A DNA stretch of 57,636 bases from Butyrivibrio sp. (lineage in GTDB: Bacteria > Bacillota > Clostridia > Lachnospirales > Lachnospiraceae). Both the position numbers and the translations under genes were made by a program. The stretch is taken from assembly GCA_017634825.1 (NCBI GenBank), contig JAGBMP010000004.1, positions 1 to 57,636 of the forward strand. Reading direction: 5' to 3'. The notes beneath the pieces are model-generated. The model did not search any database. It was given only the letters and a program-made list of their open reading frames with translations, and had not been told where the DNA came from. Below, in pieces: positions 17,445-27,275 of the stretch. Position 1 is the stretch's first letter. Each line of letters begins with the position of its first letter.

Positions 17445-18674
17445 ATGGATGGAATGTTATCTCAGGACGAAATTAATGCTTTGCTGGCCGGTATGGATAC
17501 ATCCGGCGGGGGCGATGCTGCACCTGCAGATGCTCCTGTTGATTCGGGGATGGAGGCAGCGGCTGATATTGCTGCAGCGCCTTCAGGAGGCGGAATTGAT
17601 GAATCGCTTCTGAATGATGCTGAGAAGGATGCCATTGGTGAGGTGGCCAATATCAGCATGGGATCTTCGGCTACAACGCTGTATTCCCTTGTAAATCAGA
17701 AGGTTAATATCACAACACCTCAGGTTGAACTTGCCAATTGGGAAAATGTTATCAGTAATTACGAGAGACCTTGTGTATTTATTCAGATCAGATACACAGT
17801 AGGTCTTGATGGTACAAATATCCTTATTCTGAAAGAACATGATGTTATGGTAATCACTGACCTCATGATGGGTGGTGATGGTACCAATACTGACGGAGAG
17901 ATCGGAGAACTGCAGCTTTCAGCTATTTCAGAGGCTATGAACCAGATGATGGGTGCTGCTGCCACATCTCTTTCTACTATGATCAATCAGAAGGTTGATA
18001 TCAGCCCGCCACAGGCAACGCTCCTGGAGATGATCAATGACGATCCTTCTGATATCGCAGAATTCCTGACGGGAACCTTCGTTAAGATTTCCTTCAAGAT
18101 GCAGGTCGGAGATCTGGTTGATTCAACTCTTATGCAGCTGTATCCAATCGAATTTGCAAAAGCTCTGAAGGATACTGTTATCACCGGAGATGCCACTGCA
18201 TCAGAACCTGAACCTGCACCTGCTCCGGCGCCTGCACCTGCACCGGAACCTATGCCACAGGCTGCGCCTTCGCAGATGCCGACAATGGATCCTTCCATGA
18301 TGGCTGGAGGACCGATGCCTCAGATGGCAATGCCACAGATGGCTATGCCTCAGATGCAGATGCCACCTCAGATGATGAACATGAATATTCAGCCCGCTCA
18401 GTTCCAGACCTTTGCAGGCGGAACCACTATTATGGCAGGCGGAGAGAATATCGGTATCATCAAGGATGTGCCTTTGGAGGTTACTGTTGAGCTCGGAAGA
18501 ACAGCTAAGCCTATCGCCGATATCCTTGACTTTGCTCCGGGAACCATCATAGAGCTTGATAAGGTTGCCGGTGAGCCGGTTGACGTTCTTGTAAACGGCA
18601 AATTCGTTGCCAAGGGCGAGGTTGTAGTTATCGAAGAAAGCTTTGGTGTCCGTGTGACTGAGATTGTTCAATAA
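17445..18674 (+). CDS. fliY: Flagellar motor switch phosphatase FliY (FliN-type)
   Basis: C-ring component fused to a CheC-type CheY-P phosphatase. The N-terminus LSQDEINALLAGMD resembles the FliM docking peptide. Both phosphatase motifs of the D/S-x3-E-x2-N type are intact: D62/E66/N69 and S159/E163/N166. A linker of Ala-Pro repeats and MPQMAMPQM repeats (about 250-320) leads to a FliN-like SpoA domain (about 330-405). The 409 aa fit FliY. In Bacillus cheY follows fliY, but here fliO follows after 16 bp and no cheY is present. Confidence 0.95.
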   Translation: MDGMLSQDEINALLAGMDTSGGGDAAPADAPVDSGMEAAADIAAAPSGGGIDESLLNDAEKDAIGEVANISMGSSATTLYSLVNQKVNITTPQVELANWENVISNYERPCVFIQIRYTVGLDGTNILILKEHDVMVITDLMMGGDGTNTDGEIGELQLSAISEAMNQMMGAAATSLSTMINQKVDISPPQATLLEMINDDPSDIAEFLTGTFVKISFKMQVGDLVDSTLMQLYPIEFAKALKDTVITGDATASEPEPAPAPAPAPAPEPMPQAAPSQMPTMDPSMMAGGPMPQMAMPQMAMPQMQMPPQMMNMNIQPAQFQTFAGGTTIMAGGENIGIIKDVPLEVTVELGRTAKPIADILDFAPGTIIELDKVAGEPVDVLVNGKFVAKGEVVVIEESFGVRVTEIVQ

Positions 18675-18690
18675 GATAGGAGCATAGACT

Positions 18691-19026
18691 ATGGACTCAT
18701 ATTTACAGCTTATATCTATGCTTATAATCTTCGTGGCTGTTTTGGCTGTCACATACTTTTTTACTAAGTGGATGGCAAACTATCAGAAGGATAAGACATC
18801 AACAGGTAACATAGAAGTCATTGAGACTGCCAGGATATCTGCGACGAAGTATATTCAGATAGTACGCATTGGAGGGAAATACGTAGCTATCGGTGTAGGA
18901 AAAGACGAGATCACAAATTTGGGAGAAATATCCAAGGAGGACCTGATCATCAAGGAAGATAATCCTGAAGATAATTTGAGTTTCAAGGAGATACTTGAAA
19001 AGATTAAGGGTGAGAAAAAGAAGTAA
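18691..19026 (+). CDS. fliO: Flagellar biosynthetic protein FliO
   Basis: Small membrane scaffold that helps FliP assemble in the export gate. The 111 aa have one N-terminal membrane helix (about 5-28) and a compact cytoplasmic domain with GNIEVIETARISATKYIQIVRIGGKYVAIGVGKDEI, typical of FliO/FliZ. It lies directly before fliP, whose ATG follows the TAA without a gap. Confidence 0.9.
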   Translation: MDSYLQLISMLIIFVAVLAVTYFFTKWMANYQKDKTSTGNIEVIETARISATKYIQIVRIGGKYVAIGVGKDEITNLGEISKEDLIIKEDNPEDNLSFKEILEKIKGEKKK

Positions 19027-19971
19027 ATGGGTAAGAACAGGGGAGCTGGGATTTTTGACAAAAAAATATTATCTCTTTTACGGAGAGGGCTGATATCAGC
19101 CCTTGCCTGTCTTGCCATGTTTTCCTTTTTGGCATTTTCGATTCCACTGACTTCTCACGCTACAGAAAATATCATAAGTGATACTACGCCAACTGATCCT
19201 ACGGTAGATACTGACTCAAACCTTACCGGTACGCAGGATGAGAGGACCAATATCACTGATCCGGGTTCTGCAGAGACTCCGGATGATCTGAAGAAATTAA
19301 ATATTGCCAATACTGTTACTGTAACCTATGACAACGGAAACGGAATGCTCAACGGGTCACTTAGGATACTCATTACACTTACGCTGATCTCGCTGGCACC
19401 AACCCTTGTCGTAATGATGACTTCCTTTACCAGGATCATTGTTGCACTGCATTTTACAAGAACGGCCATTGGTACTCAGACGTCACCACCGAACCTGGTG
19501 CTGATAGGTATAGCTTTATTTATGACTCTTTTTATCATGCAGCCCACATTAACTGAGGCTTATAACACTGCAGTCATCCCTTTTGAAAACGGAGAGATGG
19601 AGCAGCAGGAGTTCTTTACCGAAGTAATGAAGCCCTTCAGACAGTTCATGTACGGTCAGACTCAGATAAAAGACGTAAGACTCTTTATGCAGATAGATGG
19701 CATAGAGTGGGATGGAGAGCTGGATAGCATCCCAAATGTAGTACTTGTTCCCAGCTTTATTGTAAGCGAACTTAGAACGGCCTTTATCATAGGCTTTCTG
19801 ATATATATTCCGTTTATCGTAATCGACATGGTTGTGGCATCGGTACTTATGAGTATGGGTATGATGATGCTTCCGCCGACCACCATATCGCTGCCGTTTA
19901 AGATACTGCTCTTTGTACTGGCAGACGGATGGAGCCTTATTATCGGTAACCTTGTTAAATCATTCTACTAA
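19027..19971 (+). CDS. fliP: Flagellar export gate protein FliP
   Basis: Core pore subunit of the flagellar type III export gate. A signal peptide (about 1-45, cleavage likely after SHA) and a Thr/Asp-rich spacer precede the membrane domain. The family signatures SFTRIIVALHFTRTAIGTQTSPPNLVLIGIALFMTLFIMQP and the C-terminal LMSMGMMMLPPTTISLPFKILLFVLADGW are present. At 314 aa it is longer than many FliP proteins because of the spacer. Confidence 0.97.
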   Translation: MGKNRGAGIFDKKILSLLRRGLISALACLAMFSFLAFSIPLTSHATENIISDTTPTDPTVDTDSNLTGTQDERTNITDPGSAETPDDLKKLNIANTVTVTYDNGNGMLNGSLRILITLTLISLAPTLVVMMTSFTRIIVALHFTRTAIGTQTSPPNLVLIGIALFMTLFIMQPTLTEAYNTAVIPFENGEMEQQEFFTEVMKPFRQFMYGQTQIKDVRLFMQIDGIEWDGELDSIPNVVLVPSFIVSELRTAFIIGFLIYIPFIVIDMVVASVLMSMGMMMLPPTTISLPFKILLFVLADGWSLIIGNLVKSFY

Positions 19972-19993
19972 ATAAAGAAGAAGGGAGAATGGC

Positions 19994-20266
19994 ATGATCA
20001 CACTGGCAGATATAAACCAAATAGTTTCAGAAGCTCTGATGTTGATAATAAGAATGTCACTTCCCGTACTTCTGACTTCAATGATAATCGGTCTCGTGGT
20101 TTCCATTTTTCAGACCGTTACATCCATACAGGAACAGACACTTACCTTCGTTCCCAAGGTTATCGGAGTATTTATAATGATTATGCTTCTGGGAAACTGG
20201 ATGCTGACTGAGCTATCAGGCTATATAACAAATCTATGGTCAGACTTTTCGAAATATGTACGCTAG
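19994..20266 (+). CDS. fliQ: Flagellar export gate protein FliQ
   Basis: Small export-gate subunit with two membrane helices (about 15-38 and 52-75). The 90 aa contain PVLLTSMIIGLVVSIFQTVTSIQEQTLTFVPKV, the diagnostic FliQ segment. AAGGGAG precedes the ATG. It sits between fliP and fliR as usual. Confidence 0.96.
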   Translation: MITLADINQIVSEALMLIIRMSLPVLLTSMIIGLVVSIFQTVTSIQEQTLTFVPKVIGVFIMIMLLGNWMLTELSGYITNLWSDFSKYVR

Positions 20267-20275
20267 GAGCAATAG

Positions 20276-21061
20276 ATGATTAACCATACCTTTAGTTATG
20301 GCGATCTTGAAGTTTATCTTTTGATCGTCGTAAGGATAATGAGCTTCATCTTTGTTTGTCCGTTTTTTGGAGGAAGGCAGACCCCTAATATCGTTAAAGT
20401 TGGCTACGGGCTTTTACTTTCGATACTTTTGTATGGGGCTGTACCTTTTTATCCTCCGGATTACAATACCGTGGCAGGCTATACGGTTATTGTGTTAAAA
20501 GAGGCTATGGTGGGGCTTTTGATCGGCTTTGCCGTAACTTTATGTCAGCAGATAAGTGCTTTTGCCGGCAGTGTAGTTGATATGCAGATCGGTCTTTCCA
20601 TGGTTTCCATGATGGACCCGGCAACCAGTCAGCAGATTACAATTACCGGTTCCCTTTATTCCCAGTACCTTACACTGGCGCTTATCGTAACAGGAATGTA
20701 TCAGTATATTTTAAAAGCGCTGGTGGATTCTTTTACCCTGATACCAATAAACGGGGCGGTGATCCACTCGGACAGAATGCTGGATACCATGCTGACATTC
20801 ATGAAGGACTACATTGTTATCGGCTTTCGAATTTGCCTTCCTATCTTCATCATCACTTTCATTACCAATGTGATCCTGGGAGTTTTGGCGAAGGTTTCAC
20901 CACAGATGAACATGTTCTCTGTGGGTATTCAGATAAAGATAGTTGTTGGCCTGGTGATCATGTTTATTACTGTAACAATGCTATCAGATGCTTCGAATTT
21001 TATCTTTATCAACATGAAGGAGATGATTCAGCAGTTTGTATACAGCATGCAGAGCGGCTGA
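20276..21061 (+). CDS. fliR: Flagellar export gate protein FliR
   Basis: Polytopic export-gate subunit with about six membrane helices over 261 aa. The middle contains GFAVTLCQQISAFAGSVVDMQIGLSMVSMMDPATSQQ, the best conserved part of the family. The 3' end carries AAGGAGATG (21018-21026), which probably serves as ribosome binding site for flhB; the two frames overlap by 26 bp. Confidence 0.95.
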   Translation: MINHTFSYGDLEVYLLIVVRIMSFIFVCPFFGGRQTPNIVKVGYGLLLSILLYGAVPFYPPDYNTVAGYTVIVLKEAMVGLLIGFAVTLCQQISAFAGSVVDMQIGLSMVSMMDPATSQQITITGSLYSQYLTLALIVTGMYQYILKALVDSFTLIPINGAVIHSDRMLDTMLTFMKDYIVIGFRICLPIFIITFITNVILGVLAKVSPQMNMFSVGIQIKIVVGLVIMFITVTMLSDASNFIFINMKEMIQQFVYSMQSG

Positions 21062-22184
21062 TACTTCAGCTTTATTAATTAAATATAATCTGCAGTTTTT
21101 TGCTGAGGATGCCAACGGCGCTGAAAAGACCGAGCAGCCTACTGCCAAGAAGCTCGATGACGCAAGAAAAGAAGGGCAGGTGGCCAAAAGTCAGGAGATA
21201 GCCACTGCGTTTACTTTACTTGCGCTATTTGTCATTATCAGGGTAATTTATCCCTTTATGGGGACAAACTTTCAGACGTTGTTTGAGAGAGTTTATAACT
21301 CAATCCCCAATGTGGCAAGGACCTATGACGGAATGCTTCCCGTTGCTTATATCAGAAGTATTCTGACCAATGCGATCATAACCATGCTGCTGATATCTGC
21401 GCCATTTTTTATAATCGCATTTATAATCGCTTTTTTGTCAGATCTTGTGCAGGTCGGATTTAAGCCGACATCAAAGCCGCTACAGCCCAAGCTCAGTAAA
21501 TTAAATCCCATTAGCGGTATGAAAAAGATCTTTTCCGCAAGAAAGCTCTTTGACCTTGGAAAATCAATCCTTAAGCTTGTGGTAATGGGCGCGGTTATTT
21601 TTTCATTTTTTACCGGCAGGACGGAATCTCTTTTCCTGTTGTATGATATGCCCCTTAAACAGGCGATCGGACTTATGGGTAATCTCATCATTGACTTAGG
21701 ACTACGGATTGCTGCTGCTTATATGGTCATTGCCTTTATCGATCTGATCTATCAGAGGAGAAAGTTCAATAAAGACATGATGATGACCAAGAAAGAGGTT
21801 AAGGATGAGTACAAGAATTCAGAAGGAGATCCTGCTGTAAAGGGTGCTCAGAAGCGCCGTATGATGGAGGCTTCAAGGCGAAGGATGATGCAGCAGCTTC
21901 CTCAGGCGGATGTTGTAATCACCAACCCTACCCACTATGCTGTGGCCATCAAGTATGATGCAGAGGAGTCGGATGCACCTGTGGTTGTTGCAAAGGGTGC
22001 TGATTATCTGGCTCAGAAGATAAAAGAGATAGCAAGAGACAACAAGGTAGAAATAGTAGAGAACAAGCCTCTTGCCCGAATGCTCTATGCAAATGTAGAA
22101 GTCGGAGAAATGGTCCCGCCTGAGCTCTATAAGGCTGTAGCCGAGGTTCTGGCTTATGTTTATCACTTACAGGGTAAAGTCTGA
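21036..22184 (+). CDS. flhB: Flagellar export switch protein FlhB
   Basis: Export-gate protein that switches substrate class after autocleavage. Four membrane helices lie in the N-terminal half. The self-cleaving NPTH motif is at residues 297-300 with the TTG start. The family-typical beginning KYNLQFFAEDANGAEKTEQPTAKKLDDARKEGQVAKSQE starts at about residue 16. No ATG precedes it; the only usual start is TTG 21036 inside fliR, with AAGGAG 10-13 nt before it. An ATT at 21078 is the alternative. 382 aa if TTG is used. Confidence 0.93.
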   Translation: MYTACRAADTSALLIKYNLQFFAEDANGAEKTEQPTAKKLDDARKEGQVAKSQEIATAFTLLALFVIIRVIYPFMGTNFQTLFERVYNSIPNVARTYDGMLPVAYIRSILTNAIITMLLISAPFFIIAFIIAFLSDLVQVGFKPTSKPLQPKLSKLNPISGMKKIFSARKLFDLGKSILKLVVMGAVIFSFFTGRTESLFLLYDMPLKQAIGLMGNLIIDLGLRIAAAYMVIAFIDLIYQRRKFNKDMMMTKKEVKDEYKNSEGDPAVKGAQKRRMMEASRRRMMQQLPQADVVITNPTHYAVAIKYDAEESDAPVVVAKGADYLAQKIKEIARDNKVEIVENKPLARMLYANVEVGEMVPPELYKAVAEVLAYVYHLQGKV

Positions 22185-22218
22185 CCATAGGAACAACTAA
22201 ACTGACGGAAGGAGGATA

Positions 22219-24279
22219 ATGATGAATCTTAGTGGTATTAAGAATCGAGTGATGGACTACGGTCTGGCGCTTTATATCGTTGCAGCTATTGTTATGCTCA
22301 TTATTCCGCTTCCGGACTGGCTTTTGGACATACTTTTGGCGTTTGATATGTCACTGTCCTTTGTGATCATGTTTACGTCTATGTTTGCAAAGGATGTTCT
22401 GGAGATGTCATTCTTCCCAACAATCCTGCTCTTTACCACCATCTTCAGAATTGCCCTGAACGTCTCATCAACGAGACTTATTCTCACACAGGGCAGCGCA
22501 GGTGAAGTTATTGAAGTATTCGGATCCTTCGTTGGTGGCGGTGATCTTATCGTCGGTGCCATCGTTTATGTGATCCTTATTATTGTTCAGCTCATGGTCA
22601 TCAACAAAGGTTCTGAACGTGTAGCTGAAGTATCAGCCCGTTTTACTTTGGATGCTATGCCCGGTAAACAGATGGCTATTGACGCCGATCTTAACACCGG
22701 AGCCATAACAGATGCAGAAGCCAAGCAAAGACGTGACAAGATTCAGGAAGAAGCCAGCTTCTTCGGTGCCATGGACGGTGCTACCAAATACGTTAAGGGA
22801 GATTCAACAGCCGGCCTGATAATTACTGCGGTAAACCTTATCGGTGGTATTGCAATGGGCGTGCTCAGAATGGGGATGGATGTCAACACTGCCATTAACA
22901 CCTATTCAATTCTTACCATGGGTGACGGTCTTGTAAGCTCGATTCCTTCACTGATGATCTCAATGTCAACAGGTATCCTTGTAACCAAGGGATCAAAGGA
23001 AGCGGATTTCGGACATCTCCTTATTGGACAGCTCTTTGGAACATCAAAGGTCCTATATCTGGTTGGAGGTGTTGTGGCAGGACTTGGTATTTTTTCACCA
23101 CTGCCAACAATCCTTTATGTCGCCTTCGGTGCTTCCTTCATCATACTTGGAAGAATTACCTCTCAGACTGCCGAAGAGGTGGCTGTGGAAGGTGAAGCTG
23201 TATCCGAGGAGGAACAGCAAGCGGAGGAGATAAGGCAGCCTGAGAATGTAACAAGTCTTTTGCAGGTGGATCCTATTGAGCTTGAGTTTGGTTATGGTAT
23301 TATTCCGCTGGCGGATGTCAACCAGGGCGGAGACCTTCTTGACCGTGTGGTTATGATCAGAAGACAGATAGCTTTGGAACTGGGTACCGTGGTGCCGATC
23401 ATCCGTTTGAGGGATAATATTCAGTTGAATCCCAATCAATATATAATTAAAATTAAAGGTATACAGGTCAGCGACGGAGAGATTCTTTTCGACCACTATA
23501 TGGCCATGAATCCCGGTCATGTCGAGGAGGAGATCACAGGTATTCCTACTGTTGAGCCTTCCTTCCATCTTCCTGCTACCTGGATCACGGAAGGTCAGAG
23601 AGAAAGAGCTGAGAGCTTCGGCTACACGGTTGTTGATCCGCCTTCTATCATTGCTACACACCTTACAGAGATCATAAGAGAACACATCGCAGAGCTTATG
23701 ACAAGGCAGGATGTACAGAACCTTGTTGATAACTTAAGGGAGAACAATCCGGCTCTTGTGGACGAGCTTGTGCCTAAGCTCATGAGCCTTGGTGAAATTG
23801 AGAAGGTTCTTCAGAACCTCTTAAGCGAAGGTATTTCCATACGTGATCTTGTAACCATATTTGAGACACTGGCTGATTTTGCTCCTTCAACGCACGATCC
23901 CGACATTCTCACTGAGTATGTAAGACAGAGCCTTAAGAGAGCAATATCCAGCAAATATTTTGCAGCGGGAGAGACAACAAGTGTCCTCACTCTTGATCCT
24001 AAGCTCGAACAGGAGATAATGAGCAGCGTCAAGCAGACTGAAACTGGCGCGTTCCTTACTCTTGATCCCGCCCGTACGAAGTCTATTCTTACTGCAGTTG
24101 GGGAGAATATACAAAGACTTGAGGATGCCGGCAAGATGGCGATAATCATGGCATCACCGATAGTCAGAATGTACTTTAAGAAGATGACTCAGGACTATTA
24201 TAAGGATCTAATTGTAATTTCTTACAACGAGGTTGAACCGACAATCGAACTACAATCTGTGGGGATGGTAACGGCATAA
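22219..24279 (+). CDS. flhA: Flagellar export gate protein FlhA
   Basis: Largest export-gate subunit; its cytoplasmic domain forms the nonameric substrate-docking ring. The 686 aa have about eight N-terminal membrane helices with LNVSSTRLIL and the FHIPEP-type cytoplasmic loop region SARFTLDAMPGKQMAIDADLN. The C-terminal domain (about 340-686) contains the LPATWITEGQRERAESFGYTVVDPPSIIATHL stretch. AAGGAGG precedes two adjacent ATGs (22219 and 22222). Confidence 0.97.
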   Translation: MMNLSGIKNRVMDYGLALYIVAAIVMLIIPLPDWLLDILLAFDMSLSFVIMFTSMFAKDVLEMSFFPTILLFTTIFRIALNVSSTRLILTQGSAGEVIEVFGSFVGGGDLIVGAIVYVILIIVQLMVINKGSERVAEVSARFTLDAMPGKQMAIDADLNTGAITDAEAKQRRDKIQEEASFFGAMDGATKYVKGDSTAGLIITAVNLIGGIAMGVLRMGMDVNTAINTYSILTMGDGLVSSIPSLMISMSTGILVTKGSKEADFGHLLIGQLFGTSKVLYLVGGVVAGLGIFSPLPTILYVAFGASFIILGRITSQTAEEVAVEGEAVSEEEQQAEEIRQPENVTSLLQVDPIELEFGYGIIPLADVNQGGDLLDRVVMIRRQIALELGTVVPIIRLRDNIQLNPNQYIIKIKGIQVSDGEILFDHYMAMNPGHVEEEITGIPTVEPSFHLPATWITEGQRERAESFGYTVVDPPSIIATHLTEIIREHIAELMTRQDVQNLVDNLRENNPALVDELVPKLMSLGEIEKVLQNLLSEGISIRDLVTIFETLADFAPSTHDPDILTEYVRQSLKRAISSKYFAAGETTSVLTLDPKLEQEIMSSVKQTETGAFLTLDPARTKSILTAVGENIQRLEDAGKMAIIMASPIVRMYFKKMTQDYYKDLIVISYNEVEPTIELQSVGMVTA

Positions 24280-24280
24280 G

Positions 24281-25552
24281 ATGATTATTAAAAAGTATGT
24301 TGGAAAAACTGAAAGCGAGGCGACGGAAGAAGCCAAGAGAGAACTGGGACCGAACATCGTTGTCATGACGGTAAAGCCGGTAAAGAAAACAGGTTTCTTT
24401 TCACTTTTTCAGCCTCAGAAAATCGAGGTGACTGTGGGACTCGAGGAGGAGTCGGAGAGACCACAGAGAACTTTTTCGCCTCAAAAGGAGCAAAGACCTG
24501 CGCCCAGAAAAGTGGCTGCGGCAGAAGATCCGGCCCAGAGGGATACAATTCTTGCTTCCTCAAATATGACAGCTGCAAAGACTCCCGATATCAGGGATGA
24601 AAACAGCGCCATTGAGGAGAAGCTCGATAATTTGAGTAACCTTCTTGAAAAGAACTTTCTGAAATCCGAAAGGACAGAAGCAGAGCCAAAAGCTGCCGAC
24701 AAGGAAAAGGACGAGGCTCCGGTTAAGAGTACAAAGAATGAAGACATTTCGGATGAAACAATGTCTTTTATCAAACTTCTGTACAACACGCTTATTGAGA
24801 ATGAAGTTGATGAGATATATGTAAATCAGCTCACTGACGAAGTTGAGAAGCTTTCAAAGCCCGGTATGCCTTTTGACTATGCGCTCTCTAATGTATATCA
24901 GAAGATGGTGCTTAAGTTTGGTAAGTCAGAGCCTATAAAGCTCGATCATGACGGACCGATGGCAGAGATATTTATAGGACCGACCGGAGTAGGTAAGACC
25001 ACTACCATTGCTAAGCTTGCTTCAGATCTTTGCGTAACTCAACACAAGAAGGTAGCGCTTCTTACAGTTGATACCTACAGGATTGCAGCTGCAGAGCAGC
25101 TAAGAACCTATGCGTCAATCCTCGAGATCCCCTTCAGGGTAATCTACTCGGTTGAGGAGATGAAGCAGGCAGCTGAAGACTTCAGAGACTACGACTATCT
25201 GATGGTTGATACAGCCGGTCATTCGCTTCATAACGATGAGCTCAAGCAGAGTGTTGAGAGCTTTATCAGAGTTCTGGAAGAAGAGATGGATTGTGAGAAC
25301 TATCTCGTTCTTTCGGCAACCACCAAATACCGTGATCTCATTGAGATTGCAGATGTTTACTCGGAGATGGTTGCATACAAGCTTATCTTTACCAAGATGG
25401 ATGAAACCGGTGCAAAGGGGAATCTCTACAACATCAGGATGCATACCGGATCACCTATTGCTTATATCACTAACGGTCAGAACGTACCGGATGACATCGC
25501 TGTTTTTGATGCTCAGAGAATCGTCAAAAATCTATTGGGTGGAAAGAGCTAA
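24281..25552 (+). CDS. flhF: Flagellar biosynthesis GTPase FlhF
   Basis: SRP-family GTPase that sets flagellar position and number with FlhG. It starts with the FlhF basic domain (IIKKYVGKTESEATEEAKRELGPNIVVMTVKPVKKTGFFSLF), followed by a low-complexity linker. An N domain and G domain come next, with the P-loop GPTGVGKTTT from residue 233. The 423 aa are usual. It starts 1 bp after the flhA stop codon and lies just before flhG. Confidence 0.95.
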   Translation: MIIKKYVGKTESEATEEAKRELGPNIVVMTVKPVKKTGFFSLFQPQKIEVTVGLEEESERPQRTFSPQKEQRPAPRKVAAAEDPAQRDTILASSNMTAAKTPDIRDENSAIEEKLDNLSNLLEKNFLKSERTEAEPKAADKEKDEAPVKSTKNEDISDETMSFIKLLYNTLIENEVDEIYVNQLTDEVEKLSKPGMPFDYALSNVYQKMVLKFGKSEPIKLDHDGPMAEIFIGPTGVGKTTTIAKLASDLCVTQHKKVALLTVDTYRIAAAEQLRTYASILEIPFRVIYSVEEMKQAAEDFRDYDYLMVDTAGHSLHNDELKQSVESFIRVLEEEMDCENYLVLSATTKYRDLIEIADVYSEMVAYKLIFTKMDETGAKGNLYNIRMHTGSPIAYITNGQNVPDDIAVFDAQRIVKNLLGGKS

Positions 25553-25570
25553 TTTGTTGGGTGTTAGTAT

Positions 25571-26506
25571 ATGGATCAAGCGCAACAGTTAAGAAATATA
25601 ATAAAGAATCAGAGTAAGCCCCAAAGGCCTCTGGCTAGGATCATCACCGTTACCAGCGGAAAAGGCGGAGTCGGCAAGAGTAACGTTGCCATCAACCTTG
25701 CCGTTCAGTTTCGGAAGATGGGAAAAAGAGTAATAATCCTTGATGCCGACTTTGGACTTGCCAATATAGAGATCATGTTTGGTACTATTCCCAAGCACAA
25801 TCTCAGTGACCTTATTTATCAGGGTAAAAACATAAAGGATATCATCACCTGGGGGCCTGAAGGAGTTGGATTTATCTCCGGTGGCTCAGGTATTTCGGGA
25901 ATGTACAACCTAAGCCGTGATTATCTTGTCTACATCATTGTTAATCTGGCACAGCTTGATGCTATCGCTGATATCATCATAATCGACACCGGAGCCGGAA
26001 TTTCAAACGCTGTTATGGAATTTTTGGTGGCAAGCGGAGAGATTATTCTGGTTACAACACCTGAACCAACATCTATTACCGATTCCTATTCTCTGTTAAA
26101 GGCACTTAATCAGTCGCCCAGATTTTCCAGAGAAAATACCAAGGTAAAGGTTGTATCCAACAGGGTGTCATCAGATGATGAGGGGCAACAGCTATTTAAC
26201 AAGCTTAATGCAGTCGTTGCAAGATATCTAAAGCTTCCTCTGACATATCTTGGGGCTATTCCCCAGGATCAGATGCTGGCAAGGAGTGTAATGCAGCAAT
26301 CACCTGTGTCTTTGCAGTACCCAAATGCCAAGTCGGTCAAGGCATTTGAGAATATCGCCGGAATGCTGATGAATCCGGGTGAGACCATGGAGGTCAAGCA
26401 GAGGGGTATGGCTGCATTCTTCTCCCATATCATCACCGGAAGAAAGCTTTCCAGTACGCAGATACCTGCATCTGCTTCGGCAAATGCACCTGCTTCACCA
26501 AATTAA
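25571..26506 (+). CDS. flhG: MinD-like ATPase FlhG (YlxH)
   Basis: Deviant-Walker ATPase that stimulates FlhF and controls flagellar number. The N-terminal activator helix of the DQAxxLR type is present (D2 Q3 A4 and L7 R8), then the P-loop TSGKGGVGKSN at residues 28-38. No C-terminal membrane-targeting helix as strong as that of MinD is seen; the end is Ala/Pro/Ser-rich. 311 aa. It pairs with flhF upstream. Confidence 0.94.
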   Translation: MDQAQQLRNIIKNQSKPQRPLARIITVTSGKGGVGKSNVAINLAVQFRKMGKRVIILDADFGLANIEIMFGTIPKHNLSDLIYQGKNIKDIITWGPEGVGFISGGSGISGMYNLSRDYLVYIIVNLAQLDAIADIIIIDTGAGISNAVMEFLVASGEIILVTTPEPTSITDSYSLLKALNQSPRFSRENTKVKVVSNRVSSDDEGQQLFNKLNAVVARYLKLPLTYLGAIPQDQMLARSVMQQSPVSLQYPNAKSVKAFENIAGMLMNPGETMEVKQRGMAAFFSHIITGRKLSSTQIPASASANAPASPN

Positions 26507-26515
26507 CAATTAGCG

Positions 26516-26524
26516 TGTTATAAT
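26516..26524 (+). promoter_or_regulatory. Possible extended -10 promoter before the PilZ gene
   Basis: TG-T-TATAAT (26516-26524) in the 47-bp gap after flhG, about 30 bp before the next start codon. No good -35 hexamer stands 17 bp upstream, so an internal extended -10 promoter for pilZ-cheB is only suggested. Confidence 0.35.
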
Positions 26525-26553
26525 ATTATTATCAAAATAATGGAGATAAATGA

Positions 26554-27273
26554 ATGCTCACTGACTACATTTCACCGGGCAACAAGGTGGAGCTAAAGGC
26601 CACAGGCAAGATATGGATGGACGATGATTCTCGTACCAAACACATCTACATGAGTAAGATAATGGATGTTACATCAGACGACAGAATTGAGGTGCTGATG
26701 CCCTTTGAAAGGGGGAAGATAGTCCTTTTACCTGTAGATGGAGAATACAGCCTGTGCTTTTATTCTACCAAAGGCCTATTCCAATGCTTTGCCAAGATCG
26801 TCGACAGATACAGAAGCGACAACATGTATATTCTTGTACTGGATCTGACCAGCGAGCTTTCTAAGCTTCAGAGAAGAGAATACTACAGATTCAGTTGTGC
26901 TCTGGAACTTAAGTCAAGGCTCTGTTCCAAGGAAGAGCAGGAGGCTTTTGAGAAGAACAGAAAATACTTGGTTGAACCGGGTGACGAACTTCAAAAGAGC
27001 GTCGTTGTAGACATTAGCGGAGGGGGACTTAGATTTGTATCGAATTTCCGATATGAGGAGGGAAGCACAATATACTGTGCATATTCTCTACCGGGAAATC
27101 TGAACAAAGAGTATGAAATGATCTGCAATGTCCTTAAGGTCCAGGAGCTGGAAGCCAGACCCGGACTGTTTGAACACCGTATCCAGTACATTTACATTGA
27201 CGAGACTTCCAGAGAAGATATCATTCATTTTATCTTTGAGGAAGAACGAAAAATCAGAAAGAAGCAGACTTAA
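26554..27273 (+). CDS. PilZ-domain c-di-GMP receptor (YcgR/DgrA-like)
   Basis: Probable c-di-GMP-dependent brake on flagellar rotation. An N-terminal YcgR-like beta domain (about 1-100) is followed by a PilZ domain with the ligand motifs R108-x3-R112 (in QRREYYR) and D153-x-S155-x-x-G158 (in DISGGGLRF), so c-di-GMP binding is expected. The 239 aa match YcgR and Bacillus YpfA/DgrA, which act on the stator or motor. Its place between flhG and cheB supports a motility role. Confidence 0.9.
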   Translation: MLTDYISPGNKVELKATGKIWMDDDSRTKHIYMSKIMDVTSDDRIEVLMPFERGKIVLLPVDGEYSLCFYSTKGLFQCFAKIVDRYRSDNMYILVLDLTSELSKLQRREYYRFSCALELKSRLCSKEEQEAFEKNRKYLVEPGDELQKSVVVDISGGGLRFVSNFRYEEGSTIYCAYSLPGNLNKEYEMICNVLKVQELEARPGLFEHRIQYIYIDETSREDIIHFIFEEERKIRKKQT

Positions 27274-27275
27274 TT

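Noticed and set aside
18220..18380. Short direct repeats that might be a CRISPR-like array
   Set aside because: They are codon repeats inside fliY (Ala-Pro and Met-Pro-Gln), without regular spacers.
18201..18752. 183-aa open frame on the minus strand, His/Arg-rich
   Set aside because: It lies opposite the Ala-Pro and Met repeats of fliY. Its composition is the mirror of those repeats, and it has no start context or family similarity.
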